Of a stretch of 40,262 nt of DNA, positions 24,829 to 33,395 are shown in pieces (position 1 is the first letter of the stretch; each line of letters opens with the position of its first letter). Location of the stretch: the NCBI RefSeq assembly GCF_027620315.1, contig NZ_JAPNNL010000048.1:1-40262 (forward strand). The letters are read 5' to 3'. Both the position numbers and the translations under genes were made by a program. The notes under the pieces are model-generated. The model worked only from the letters and a program-made list of their open reading frames with translations, had not been told where the DNA came from and made no database searches. Source of the stretch: Nonomuraea corallina. Lineage in GTDB: Bacteria > Actinomycetota > Actinomycetes > Streptosporangiales > Streptosporangiaceae.

Positions 24829-26267
24829 GATTCCTCCGTCTCGGCGGGGGCGCCGTCGTAGTACCAGGGGCGGATGCCGGCGCCGGCCCGCATGAGCAGG
24901 GCGCGGCGGCGCAGGAAGCGCCGCACGGACGGCGGCCCCATACGGGACGCGCCCAGTCCGGACGACTTGAAGGAGTTCTTCTCCGTCTCGGGGAACATGC
25001 CGGTCAGGCAGACGTCGTTGACGCTCACCGCGCCGGCCTCCAGCCGGTGCGCGACCGGCGCGGCCCGCTCGGCGGTGGCGGCGAAGACGGCCGCGCTCAG
25101 CCCGAACTCGGTGTCGTTGGCGAGGGTGACGGCCTCGTCCTCGTCGTCGAACGGCATGATCGGGATGATCGGGCCGAACGTCTCCTCGCGCATCACCCGC
25201 ATGGAGTGGTCGACGCCGGTCAGCACGGTGGGCCGCAGGTAGGCGCCGCCGCCGAGATGCTGGACGGTGCCGCCGGTCCGGACGGTCGCGCCCTTGGCGA
25301 CGGCCTCCTCCAGCTGCTCCCGGATGACGTCCACCTGGGCGTCGCTGATGATCGGCCCGATCTGCCCGTCGCCGATCTCCGGGTACGCGAGCGCGACCCG
25401 TTCCGCCTTGGCCACCAGCAGCTCGGTGAACTCCTCGACCACCGTGCGGTCCACGTACACCCGCTCGATGGACATGCACGAGTGGCCGGAGTTGATCGTG
25501 GAGCCCCACAGGATGGCGGAGGAGGCGGCGTCCAGGTCGGCGGAGGCGGTGACGATCGCCGGGTCCTTGCCGCCCAGTTCGAGGAAGGCCGGGATGAAGT
25601 GCTCGGCGGCGGCGCGGCCGACCGCGCGGCCGGTGCGCACGCTGCCGGTGAAGCACACGGCGTCGGCGACGGCGACCATGGCGGCGCCGGTCGCGCCGTC
25701 GCCCTCGACCACGGTGAAGACCCCCGCCAGCTCCTCGACCTCGGCCACGCACGCGCGCAGCACGGGGATGAAGCGCGGCGTCACCTCGCTCGGCTTCAGC
25801 AGCACCGCCGACCCGGCGAGCAGGGCGGGCACCGCGTCGATGAGGGCGAGCTGGAACGGGAAGTTCCACGGCGAGATCACCGCGACGACCGGGTACGGCA
25901 CCAGGTCGCCGGTGACTTGCACCTCGGGGTCGGAGGTCGGGGCGGGTCCGTCGGGGGCGAAGGCGTCCGCGGCGAACCGGCAGGCGCGCTCGACGGCGCT
26001 CAGCACCGAGTCCACCTCCAGGTGCGAGACCCAGCGCCGGCCGGTGTCGGTCTCCAGCCGGGCGATCAGCTCGTCCCGGTGCCGGGTGATCGCCTCGCCG
26101 AACGCGCGCAGCGCCTCGATGCGCCGCTCGACCGGCTGGGCGGCCCACGCGCCCTGGCGGGCCCGTAGCGCGCCCGCGGCGGCGATGATCTCGTCGTCGC
26201 TCGCGGCGACGATCGTGTGGTCCGCCGCGCCGGTGCGGGGGTTGCGGACCTGGATCTCCCTGGGCAT
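24825..26267 (-). CDS. Aldehyde dehydrogenase (NAD(P)+-dependent)
   Basis: 480 residues, full length for the ALDH superfamily. Catalytic residues: Cys264 in NSGHSC, Glu230 in FLELGGKDP, Asn135 in SPWNFP; NAD-site sequence FTGSVRTGRAVG is present. It oxidises an aldehyde to the acid, so an aldehyde intermediate is likely in the pathway. The ATG at 26267 is fixed by GAGGAGG, which overlaps the stop of the nitrilase-like gene. Downstream it overlaps the 152-residue gene by 4 bp. The C-terminus is extended by about 25 residues rich in Arg, ending in a hydrophilic tail. Confidence 0.94.
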   Translation of the reverse strand: MPREIQVRNPRTGAADHTIVAASDDEIIAAAGALRARQGAWAAQPVERRIEALRAFGEAITRHRDELIARLETDTGRRWVSHLEVDSVLSAVERACRFAADAFAPDGPAPTSDPEVQVTGDLVPYPVVAVISPWNFPFQLALIDAVPALLAGSAVLLKPSEVTPRFIPVLRACVAEVEELAGVFTVVEGDGATGAAMVAVADAVCFTGSVRTGRAVGRAAAEHFIPAFLELGGKDPAIVTASADLDAASSAILWGSTINSGHSCMSIERVYVDRTVVEEFTELLVAKAERVALAYPEIGDGQIGPIISDAQVDVIREQLEEAVAKGATVRTGGTVQHLGGGAYLRPTVLTGVDHSMRVMREETFGPIIPIMPFDDEDEAVTLANDTEFGLSAAVFAATAERAAPVAHRLEAGAVSVNDVCLTGMFPETEKNSFKSSGLGASRMGPPSVRRFLRRRALLMRAGAGIRPWYYDGAPAETEES

Positions 26268-26276
26268 GTCGCCTCC

Positions 26277-27317
26277 TCAGATGAGGCCGTCGCCGGCCAG
26301 CCGTTCGATGACGGCACGCTGGGTGTCGATGAAGTGCGCTCGCCCGGTCTCGCCGGGGCGCACGGTGTCGGGGGGATAGAACGAGGTGCGGGCGTAGCTG
26401 CCGGCGTAGAGCTCGAACCGCTGGCGCGGCAGCAGGTTCATCATCTCGGGGGTCCTGCGGGCGCGGCGCAGCGCGGCCAGGTCGATCTCGGCGTTGGCGG
26501 CCATCGACTCGCCCTGTCCGGCCTTGGCCAGCACGATGCCGCGGTGGTCGACGATCTGGCTGCCGCCGTCGCCGGAGGCCGCGGGCACGCCGGTGCCGTA
26601 CAGGCCGCCGGTGTTGGCCGACACCACGTACGCGCCGTTCTCCACCGCGCGGGCCAGTTTGGCGACGTTCTTGGGGGAGAGCAGCGCGCTGCAGACCTCC
26701 GACGAGCTGTGCAGGAACACCTCCGCGCCGCGCATGGCCAGGCAGCGGGCCACCTCGGGGAAGAGGATCTCCTCGGAGGCGATCGCGGCCAGCGTGCCGA
26801 TCTCGGTCCTGGCGACCGGGAAGAGCGACTCCTCGCCGTAGACGGCCAGGTAGCGGTCGAGGAGGTCGTGCGGGGTCACCGAGTACATCGAGTTGAGCCG
26901 CCGGTAGCGCAGCACGGTCTGTCCCGCCGGGTCGAACACGACCGACGCCTGGAAGTAGACGCCGGGGAAGTGCTCGTCGGTCTCGTAGCCGTTGACGCAG
27001 AGGAAGACGCCCGCGTCCTCGGCGATGGCGGCGAGCCTGGCGTACTCGGGGCCGCCGGGGGCCAGGGCGGCGCGGTCGCACCACTCCTGGAAGGGCTCGC
27101 CGATGGGGTGGCCGGTGAGCAGGTACTCCGGCAGGACGAACAGCCGGGCGCCGGGGCCGATGAACCGCTTGCTCGCGGTGACCTGCTCGTGCACGCGGTC
27201 GATGGCGGCCCGTATCTGGTCACGGGCGGCTGCCGCGCTGTCGGCGCGGTTGACGGCATGACAGGCGGTCTGCAGAGCGACGGCGCGGTACGCGGTCGCG
27301 GGCGGATCCTGGGACAC
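26277..27317 (-). CDS. Nitrilase-superfamily protein with Cys replaced by Ser
   Basis: 346 residues from GTG 27317 (AGGAG 5 nt upstream; the frame is open to 27392). The carbon-nitrogen hydrolase fold is clear: E64 in FVLPEYLL, the YRRLNSMY segment, and EEILFPEVARCLAMRGAEV. The catalytic triad should be Glu-Lys-Cys. Here the Lys position is Arg140 and the Cys position (normally C-x-E/D-hydrophobic-xFPE) is Ser181 in AIASEEILFPE. I recall related actinomycete proteins with the same IASEEI sequence, which suggests a conserved subfamily, not a damaged gene. It may be inactive as an amidase or use a different chemistry. First gene of its operon. Confidence 0.85.
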   Translation of the reverse strand: MSQDPPATAYRAVALQTACHAVNRADSAAAARDQIRAAIDRVHEQVTASKRFIGPGARLFVLPEYLLTGHPIGEPFQEWCDRAALAPGGPEYARLAAIAEDAGVFLCVNGYETDEHFPGVYFQASVVFDPAGQTVLRYRRLNSMYSVTPHDLLDRYLAVYGEESLFPVARTEIGTLAAIASEEILFPEVARCLAMRGAEVFLHSSSEVCSALLSPKNVAKLARAVENGAYVVSANTGGLYGTGVPAASGDGGSQIVDHRGIVLAKAGQGESMAANAEIDLAALRRARRTPEMMNLLPRQRFELYAGSYARTSFYPPDTVRPGETGRAHFIDTQRAVIERLAGDGLI

Positions 27318-27339
27318 CCGAGCTCCTGTTCCACTCCAT

Positions 27340-27352
27340 GAAACGGCGTTTC
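27340..27352. promoter_or_regulatory. Operator site 1: GAAAC-GGC-GTTTC
   Basis: A perfect 13-bp inverted repeat. On the minus strand it lies 3 bp after the -10 box of the nitrilase-operon promoter (27356-27361) and so covers the start point. It belongs to a set of four similar sites in this cluster. Confidence 0.65.
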
Positions 27353-27355
27353 TGA

Positions 27356-27383
27356 TTTCTACAGGTTGGACTATGAGGTGCAA
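27356..27383 (-). promoter_or_regulatory. Candidate promoter of the nitrilase-like/ALDH operon
   Basis: On the minus strand TTGCAC (27378-27383), 16-bp spacer, TAGAAA (27356-27361). It is weaker than the divergent promoter. The spacer contains CAGGTTGGA in plus-strand sense, one arm of a separate inverted repeat. Confidence 0.4.
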
Positions 27384-27415
27384 GCCGCGCAAGAGGGGAC
27401 TTATCCTCCAACCTG
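27362..27415. repeat. Separated inverted repeat CAGGTTGGA ... TCCAACCTG
   Basis: Two perfect 9-bp arms at 27362-27370 and 27407-27415, with centres 45 bp apart (about four helical turns), in the divergent promoter region. One arm sits in the minus-strand promoter spacer, the other just upstream of the plus-strand -35 box. Confidence 0.4.
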
Positions 27416-27423
27416 CGACATCG

Positions 27424-27453
27424 TTGACAGCCAGCGACTCCCCGCCTTAGCGT
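27424..27453 (+). promoter_or_regulatory. Promoter of the VOC/FAD oxidoreductase operon
   Basis: Consensus TTGACA (27424-27429), 18-bp spacer, TAGCGT (27448-27453). It drives the gene starting at TTG 27504. Confidence 0.65.
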
Positions 27454-27466
27454 GAAACACCGTTTC
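27454..27466. promoter_or_regulatory. Operator site 2: GAAAC-ACC-GTTTC
   Basis: A perfect inverted repeat directly abutting the -10 box of the plus-strand promoter, so a bound protein would block initiation. Confidence 0.65.
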
Positions 27467-27503
27467 GAGGGACGGAACAAACCGGGAACCGTGGAGGTGC
27501 GGC

Positions 27504-28325
27504 TTGTCGCTGGGAGCGATCGTCGAGGCGGTCATCGCCTGCAGGGATGTCGGAGCGTCGGCCACTTTCCATACCCGGGCCTTCGGCCTGGACGTGCTCG
27601 AAGACGACGGCACGCAGGCGCTGCTCGGCGTCGAGGGCGTCGGCACCGGCCGCATCCGCCTGGTGCCCGGCGAGGAGGCCCCCGACCCGCGGCTCTGGGA
27701 CGTCGGCCCCCGCCTGCTCGGCATGTACTCGCGCGACCTGGAACGCACCACCCGGCTCATCGACGAGGCGGGCGGCAGGTCCGGGGAGATCGTCACCTAC
27801 CCGTACGGGGCCGCGTCCCTGACCGAGGCGGTGGCCCTGGGTCCGGACGGCGTCTGGTGGACGCTGCCGCAGGCGGGCGCCGGGCACCGGCCCAGTCCCG
27901 CGCTGGAGCGGGACCCCGGCCGCCTGCACGGCGAGCTGCACACGGCCGTCCTCGTGCCCGCCGACCACGACGCCGCGCTCGCGTTCTTCACCGCGGGCGG
28001 CGGGCTGCGGGTGCTGTTCGACGGGGAGATGAGCGGCCCGCCGTTCGACCGGCTGACCGGCATGCCGGCGGAGGCGAGCCTGCGGCTGTCGTTCCTGGTC
28101 TCCGCCGACCAGGCGCCGGCCCGCATGGAGATCATGTCCTTCACCGGGGTGGAGGCCGCCGACCTGTCGGACCGCCCGCTGGGGCTGCGCCGGGTGGTGT
28201 TCGCCGCCGACGACCCGGCCGCCACCGCCGCCGCGCTGGCGGAGCACGGCGGCGAGCGGCTGGACGAACTGCTGCTGCGCGGCCCCGCCGGGCTGGAGAT
28301 CGAGCTGACCCGGGCCGCGTCATGA
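27504..28325 (+). CDS. Two-domain VOC (glyoxalase/dioxygenase fold) protein
   Basis: 273 residues built of two VOC halves (about 5-120 and 140-268; the second begins GELHTAVLVPADHDAALAFF). VOC proteins include extradiol dioxygenases, glyoxalases and isomerases. The usual N-terminal His metal ligand of the first half is not evident (EAVIACRD). In the second half H143 of GELHTAVLV could serve. The TTG start at 27504 is 6 nt after GGAGG and is the only start consistent with it. First gene of the plus operon; overlaps the FAD gene by 4 bp. The reaction is unknown. Confidence 0.8.
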   Translation: MSLGAIVEAVIACRDVGASATFHTRAFGLDVLEDDGTQALLGVEGVGTGRIRLVPGEEAPDPRLWDVGPRLLGMYSRDLERTTRLIDEAGGRSGEIVTYPYGAASLTEAVALGPDGVWWTLPQAGAGHRPSPALERDPGRLHGELHTAVLVPADHDAALAFFTAGGGLRVLFDGEMSGPPFDRLTGMPAEASLRLSFLVSADQAPARMEIMSFTGVEAADLSDRPLGLRRVVFAADDPAATAAALAEHGGERLDELLLRGPAGLEIELTRAAS

Positions 28326-29785
28326 GCGCGCGCAACCTGGGACGTCACGACGTCGTCGTCATCGGCGCCGGCCCCGCCGGCCTGTGCACGGCCATCGAGG
28401 CCGCGGCGGCGGGCGCGAGCGTCCTGCTGCTGGACAAGCAGAGCCGCGTCGGCGGCATGCTGCACATCGCCAACGGCGAGTTCAGCGGCGCCGGCACCCG
28501 CCGCCAGCGCGAACGCGGCATCGACGACAGCCCGGAACGCCACTTCGAGGACGTGCTGCGCCTCTCCCACGGCAAGGTGAACGAGAAGCTGGCCTGGAAG
28601 TCGGTCCAGGCCCAGGGCCGGACCGTCGACTGGCTCGACGCCCAGGGCTTCGACTTCCACCCCGACACCCCCGGCCTGGTCCACGGACACGAGGTGTACC
28701 GGGTGCCGCGCACGTACTGGGGCGTGCGGAACGGGCTGTCGGTGGTGAAGCCGCTGAAGCGGCTGCTCGACGAGCAGATCGAGGCCGGGCGCGTCCGGCT
28801 GGTGCTCGGCGCCCGCGTCACCGGCGCCGTCGTGGACGGCGGCGGACGGATCACCGGCGTGACCGCGACCGGCGAGGACGGCGAGGTCGTCGCGCACGGC
28901 GGCGCGGTCGTGCTGGCCACCGGCGGCTACGACGCCAACCCCGCCCTGCGCAACCGTTTCCTGCCGCCCGGCTGCGAGAAGGCCCTGATCGGCTGCCTGC
29001 CGCACGCCACCGGCGACGGACTGGAGCTGGCCCTGGGGCTCGGCGCCGACGTGAGCGGCGACGGCTACTTCATCCCGGTGATGGGGCTCATCCGCGACCC
29101 GGCGGACCACGGCGTCGCGGTCGACTACCGCGAGGCGTTCATCGAGGTCGCGCCCGCGTACCGGACCCCGTACGAGATCTGGGTGAACGACCGCGGCGAG
29201 CGGTTCGTCGCGGAGGACGGCACCAGCCCCGAGCACCGCGAGCGGGCGCTGCTGGAGCAGCCGGGGATCGCCATGCACGTCATCTGGGACCGGGCCATCG
29301 CCGAGACCGCCGAGCCGCTGCTCCGCAACGTCACCGGCGACTGGAACCGCGAGCGGATGCTGACCGAACTGGAGCGCGGCCGGTGGATCGCCGCCGCGGA
29401 CACCGTGGAGGACCTGGCCATGAAGCTCGGCGTGCGGCCGGAGGGCCTGGCGGACACCGTGCGGCGGTACAACGCCGCGGTGCGGGAGGGTCACGACCCC
29501 GACTTCGGGCGCGGCACGCTGCCGGCGCCGATCGAGCGGGCGCCGTTCTACGGGATCACCACGGTGGGGGCCTCCATCCTGAGCCGCGACGGGCTGCGCG
29601 TGAGCGAGGACCTGGAGGTGCTCGACCGCTCCGGCGCGCCGATCCCCGGGCTCTACGCGGTCGGGGAGATCCTCGGCAACAACGCGTTCGCCGGTGACAA
29701 CTACGTCGGCGGCATGAGCGTGACACCGGCCATGACGCTCGGGCGGGAGCTGGGCGCCAGGCTCGCGGGGGAGGCGAACCGATGA
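28322..29785 (+). CDS. FAD-dependent oxidoreductase, paralogue of the gene at 22930
   Basis: 487 residues from ATG 28322, which overlaps the previous stop (ATGA). The FAD site VVVIGAGPAGLCTAIEAAA starts at about residue 11. MLHIANGEFSGAG, LATGGYDANP and the C-terminal GLYAVGEILGNNAFAG follow, with a final MSVTPAMTLGRELG. Same superfamily as fumarate reductase flavoproteins and 3-ketosteroid dehydrogenases. Having two paralogues in divergent operons suggests two dehydrogenation or reduction steps, or two similar substrates. It overlaps the next gene by 4 bp. Confidence 0.88.
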   Translation: MSARNLGRHDVVVIGAGPAGLCTAIEAAAAGASVLLLDKQSRVGGMLHIANGEFSGAGTRRQRERGIDDSPERHFEDVLRLSHGKVNEKLAWKSVQAQGRTVDWLDAQGFDFHPDTPGLVHGHEVYRVPRTYWGVRNGLSVVKPLKRLLDEQIEAGRVRLVLGARVTGAVVDGGGRITGVTATGEDGEVVAHGGAVVLATGGYDANPALRNRFLPPGCEKALIGCLPHATGDGLELALGLGADVSGDGYFIPVMGLIRDPADHGVAVDYREAFIEVAPAYRTPYEIWVNDRGERFVAEDGTSPEHRERALLEQPGIAMHVIWDRAIAETAEPLLRNVTGDWNRERMLTELERGRWIAAADTVEDLAMKLGVRPEGLADTVRRYNAAVREGHDPDFGRGTLPAPIERAPFYGITTVGASILSRDGLRVSEDLEVLDRSGAPIPGLYAVGEILGNNAFAGDNYVGGMSVTPAMTLGRELGARLAGEANR

Positions 29786-30732
29786 CCCCGCCGCTGGAGA
29801 GCATCACGGCCGCGACGATCGGCGTCAGGGACTTCGCGCCCCACCTCGACCTCTACTGCGGCGAGCTGGGGTACGCGGTGGAGGCGGAGGGCGTGGTCCC
29901 GGCCGCTGTCGCCGACCGGCTGTGGGGCGCGGGCGCCGGTGACGTGGAGGTCCGGGCGCTCGCCGCGGCCGGCGCCGCCACCGGCCGGATCCACCTGCTC
30001 AAGGTGAACGATCCGGTGGCGCCCCCCGTCCATCCGCACACGCTGGACCTCGGCCTGTCCGGCGTCAACCTCTACACCCGCGACATCGCGGCCTCGTACG
30101 AGCGGATGACCGCGGCCGGGTACGTGTGGATCAGTCCTCCGCAGGGGTTCGACGTGCCCGTGGGGGAGCTGACGGTCCGGGTCGTGGAGGGGTACTGTCT
30201 CGGGCCTGACGGCGTCGGCGTGGTCTTCGTCGAACCGGCCGGCCCGCGTCCCACGGCCGCGTGGCTGGCGGACCCCGACCGGCGGCACACGGAGCTGACC
30301 TCCGTGGTCTGCCACGTGCCCGACTTCGAGGCCGAGCTGGCCTTCTGGGAGGCGCTCGGCCTGTCCGCGGGGTACGACGTGACGTTCGGCGCGCCGGGGC
30401 TGGAGACGATGGCGGACCTGCCGCCGGGCACCCGGCTCAGGCTGGCGTTCGTGGCCGGCCGGGATGGCGGCACGACCCGCATCGAGATGGTCCGGGCGGA
30501 CCGCACCAGAGCGGACCGCCGTTCCACCCAGCGGCCCGCGCGCGGGCTCGGGCACACCGCCTGGTCCGCGCGGACCGGCGATCTGGACGACGCCCTGGCC
30601 CTGGCCGCGGGCGCCGGAGGGCGGGTCGCGTGCCCGCCGTTCGCCGCCGAGACGCCGCTGCACGGCGCGTCGCGGCTGGCCATGGTGGAGACACCGAACG
30701 GGATCAGCGTGGAGCTGTGGGAGCCCCGCTGA
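29782..30732 (+). CDS. Two-domain VOC family protein
   Basis: 316 residues with two VOC modules: residues about 7-155 (ITAATIGVRDFAPHLDLYCG) and about 170-315 (LTSVVCHVPDFEAELAFWEALG, quoted in part; ending ISVELWEPR, where the Glu is the usual C-terminal ligand position). The first-strand His ligand is replaced by Ala or Ser in both halves, so a standard extradiol iron site is doubtful. ATG overlaps the FAD gene stop. Last gene before a new promoter at 30772. Confidence 0.8.
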   Translation: MTPPLESITAATIGVRDFAPHLDLYCGELGYAVEAEGVVPAAVADRLWGAGAGDVEVRALAAAGAATGRIHLLKVNDPVAPPVHPHTLDLGLSGVNLYTRDIAASYERMTAAGYVWISPPQGFDVPVGELTVRVVEGYCLGPDGVGVVFVEPAGPRPTAAWLADPDRRHTELTSVVCHVPDFEAELAFWEALGLSAGYDVTFGAPGLETMADLPPGTRLRLAFVAGRDGGTTRIEMVRADRTRADRRSTQRPARGLGHTAWSARTGDLDDALALAAGAGGRVACPPFAAETPLHGASRLAMVETPNGISVELWEPR

Positions 30733-30745
30733 TTCCGTAGGTTTC

Positions 30746-30770
30746 GGATACTTAAACATCAGACGTATCC
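30746..30770. promoter_or_regulatory. Inverted repeat GGATAC-N13-GTATCC upstream of the -35 box
   Basis: Perfect 6-bp arms at 30746-30751 and 30765-30770, ending 1 bp before TTGACA. The spacer contains ACATCAGAC (30756-30764), a 9-mer found again in the promoter spacer at 39837-39845 (opposite strand). Confidence 0.45.
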
Positions 30771-30771
30771 G

Positions 30772-30801
30772 TTGACATCGGGGCAGCGGCATTTCTAGGC
30801 T
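30772..30801 (+). promoter_or_regulatory. Promoter of the solute-binding protein/hydrolase operon
   Basis: Consensus TTGACA (30772-30777), 18-bp spacer, TAGGCT (30796-30801). Start point expected near 30808, inside operator site 4. The geometry is identical to the promoter at 27424. Confidence 0.65.
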
Positions 30802-30805
30802 CCCT

Positions 30806-30818
30806 GTAACGCTGTTCC
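30806..30818. promoter_or_regulatory. Operator site 4: GTAAC-GCT-GTTCC
   Basis: An imperfect member of the GAAAC-N3-GTTYC set, 4 bp after the -10 box. It shares AACGCTGTT with the plus-strand reading of the site at 39811. Confidence 0.5.
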
Positions 30819-30866
30819 GCATATTGGAATCACTGGCTCGGGGGCATGAACAAAAGGAGGTGGCAC

Positions 30867-32099
30867 ATGCGTGGAAGCGGACTTCGCTGGATCTCCGCGG
30901 CTGCCGTGAGCACGCTGGTGCTCACCGGCTGTGCGGGCAAGGAAGAGCGCGCGAAGGCGGCCGGAGAAACGGCCGGAGCCGGCTGGAGCGCCGGCGTCGA
31001 CACCATAAAGATCGGGCTCATCGCCCCCATGACCGGCCCGTACGCGATCCTGGGCATCCTCCAGGAGAACTCCATCCGGGTGGAGATGGAACGCGTCAAC
31101 GAGGCGGGCGGCATCGGCGGAGCCAAGCTGGACCTCGTCATCCGCGACTCCGCCCTCGACCCCGGCAAGGCCGTCCAGGCCACCAACGAGCTCGTCGGCG
31201 ACAGCCAGGTGCACTTCGTGGTCGGGCCGTCGCTGTCGGCCTTCTACAACGCGTCCAAGAACATCTTCGAGACCAACCGCAAGCTCAACTGCCAGCCCGG
31301 CGTCGGCACCGGCGACTTCGGCTCGCTCAAGTACGGCTTCCGCTCACAGGACCCCAACAACCTGAGCGTCGAGAAGCTCGTGGAGTACCTCAAGGCCAAG
31401 GGCGTCACCTCGGTCGGCCTGGTCTACGAGGCCGACGACACCGGCAAGGCGATGGACGGGTACTTCAAGGAGTTCGGGCCCAAGTACGGCGTCGAGTACA
31501 AGGGCTACCAGGAGACCCGCAACGACGACCAGTCGCACCGGCCGTACGTGGACAAGCTCAAGGACGCCGGCGCGATCGTGGTCTCCAGCAACGCCAGCGG
31601 CGCCAAGACCATGGCCGCCGCCGCCGAGGCCGGCTTCAAGGGCGTGATGGCCGGCACCTCCGGGCTGCAGAACGTCTCCTTCCTCGACGCCGCCCAGGAC
31701 ATGGCCGTCGGCTCCGTCTTCGCCGCCGGCAACGTGCAGTTCAACATCCGCGACCGCGCCACCTGGAAGGCCGGCTACCGCACCCACGTCGAGGCCATCG
31801 AGAAGAAGTACGGGGTGGTGGAGGGACCGAAGTCGGGCGCCAAGATGCCCAAGGGCACCGCCATCGCCGGCGACTGCGTCACCGCCTTCGCCAAGGCCGC
31901 GGAGAACGCCAAGTCGCTCGACCCGGACAAGCTCGCCACCGCCATGGAGCAGCTGAACATCCCCGACTCCGAGACCCCTTCGGGCAACTCGATCAAGCCG
32001 GCGGACCACGAGTTCTACCACATGGAAGACATCCACATCTACCAGTGGGACAAGGACGACGACGGCTGGTTCGTCACCGACGTCACCCCCGAGTCCTGA
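30867..32099 (+). CDS. Branched-chain-amino-acid-type ABC solute-binding lipoprotein (first copy)
   Basis: 410 residues from ATG 30867, chosen because AAAGGAGG ends 6 nt before it (an ATG at 30846 lacks one). The lipobox LVLTGC makes Cys22 the anchor. The mature protein is a type I periplasmic-binding fold of the LivJ kind: IKIGLIAPMTGPYAILG near the start, then VVGPSLSAFYN, GLVYEADDTGKA and a C-terminal HIYQWDKDDDGW. This family delivers amino acids, amides or aromatic acids to a permease. It is about half identical by eye to the next gene. No permease or ATPase gene accompanies it in the window. Confidence 0.92.
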   Translation: MRGSGLRWISAAAVSTLVLTGCAGKEERAKAAGETAGAGWSAGVDTIKIGLIAPMTGPYAILGILQENSIRVEMERVNEAGGIGGAKLDLVIRDSALDPGKAVQATNELVGDSQVHFVVGPSLSAFYNASKNIFETNRKLNCQPGVGTGDFGSLKYGFRSQDPNNLSVEKLVEYLKAKGVTSVGLVYEADDTGKAMDGYFKEFGPKYGVEYKGYQETRNDDQSHRPYVDKLKDAGAIVVSSNASGAKTMAAAAEAGFKGVMAGTSGLQNVSFLDAAQDMAVGSVFAAGNVQFNIRDRATWKAGYRTHVEAIEKKYGVVEGPKSGAKMPKGTAIAGDCVTAFAKAAENAKSLDPDKLATAMEQLNIPDSETPSGNSIKPADHEFYHMEDIHIYQWDKDDDGWFVTDVTPES

Positions 32100-32161
32100 T
32101 CCACCGCCGGCCCGCGTCGGCACCAGTTCCACCCGAAAGTCCTTGAGAGGAAGACCCCAAG

Positions 32162-33391
32162 ATGACGGTCACCAAGGGTCGCAAGCTCGTGGCGCTCGCC
32201 GGCGCCGCGCTGCTGCTCGCCGCCTGCGCGAGCAAGGAAGAACGAGCCGGTGTCGAGCAGGCCACCTCCGCCGCCGGGTGGAGCGCCGGCATGCCGGTCG
32301 TGAAGGTCGGGCTCATCGGCCCCATGACGGGCGCGCTCGCCGTCGCCGGCATCTCCATGGAGAACTCGGTCAGGGTAGAGATCGACCGGCTCAACGCCGA
32401 GGGCGGTGTCGGCGGCGCCAAGCTCGACCTGGTCGTCCGCGACACCGCGCTGGACCCGGCCAAGGCCGTGCAGGCCGCCAACGAGTTCGCGGGCGACAAC
32501 AGCGTGGGGCTCGTCATCGGCCCGGCGCTGTCGGCGTTCTACAACGCGGCCAAGCCGATCCTGGAGAACGGCAAGAAGGTCAACTGCCAGCCGATGGTCG
32601 CCACCGGCGACTTCAGCACCGCCAAGTACGGCTACCGAGCCCAGGACCCCGTGTCCCTCGACGTGCAGAAGATCATCGAGCACCTGAAGGCCGAGGGCGT
32701 CGGCTCCATCGGCGTCGTGTACGAAGGCGACGACGCGGGCAAGGGCACCGCGGCCGAGGTCGAGAAGCAGGCCAAGGCCGCCGGGCTCACCTTCGCCGGC
32801 TTCGAGCACACCCGTACCGACGACCAGTCGCACCGCGCGTACGTCGAGAACCTCGCCGACGCGGGCGCGATCTGGATCTCCAACTCGGCCGGCGGCGCCA
32901 AGACCATGGCGGCCGCCGCCGAGACCGGCTACAAGGGGCTCATCGTCGGCGGCTCGGGCGCCCGCAACATCTCCTTCGTCGAGGCGGCCGGCGACGCGGC
33001 CGACGGCGCGCTCTTCAGCGCCACCTACTACCCCTACCCCGGCAAGGAGAGCCGCGACACCTGGAAGCCCGGCTACCGCAAGCACATCGAGGAGATCGAG
33101 AAGCGGTTCGGCAAGAACACCGGCCCGAAGACCGGCGCCGAGTCGCCCAAGGCGGCCGAGATCGCCGCCGACTGCGTGCTCGCCTACGTCAAGGCCGCCG
33201 ACCAGGCCAAGTCCGTCGATCCGGACAAGGTGGTGACGGCGCTCGACTCGATCGAGATCTCCGACCAGGAGACGCCGTCGGGCAACTCGATCAGCCCGGA
33301 CAAGCACGAGTTCTTCGCACTCGACGACATCCACGTCTACCAGTGGAAGAAGGACGCCGACGGCTGGCACACGGTCGAGGTCGGCAAGTGA
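32162..33391 (+). CDS. Branched-chain-amino-acid-type ABC solute-binding lipoprotein (second copy)
   Basis: 409 residues, lipobox LLAAC with Cys22. It aligns along its length with the preceding protein: KVGLIGPMTGALAVAG, NSVRVEIDRLNAEGG, VIGPALSAFYN, DDQSHRAYVENL and SGNSISPDKHEF. The pair therefore arose by tandem duplication. Differences cluster in the middle lobes, so ligand preference may have diverged. The start is ATG 32162 after GAGAGGAAG. The hydrolase gene starts 4 bp after its stop, linking uptake to hydrolysis. Confidence 0.92.
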   Translation: MTVTKGRKLVALAGAALLLAACASKEERAGVEQATSAAGWSAGMPVVKVGLIGPMTGALAVAGISMENSVRVEIDRLNAEGGVGGAKLDLVVRDTALDPAKAVQAANEFAGDNSVGLVIGPALSAFYNAAKPILENGKKVNCQPMVATGDFSTAKYGYRAQDPVSLDVQKIIEHLKAEGVGSIGVVYEGDDAGKGTAAEVEKQAKAAGLTFAGFEHTRTDDQSHRAYVENLADAGAIWISNSAGGAKTMAAAAETGYKGLIVGGSGARNISFVEAAGDAADGALFSATYYPYPGKESRDTWKPGYRKHIEEIEKRFGKNTGPKTGAESPKAAEIAADCVLAYVKAADQAKSVDPDKVVTALDSIEISDQETPSGNSISPDKHEFFALDDIHVYQWKKDADGWHTVEVGK

Positions 33392-33395
33392 CCTG

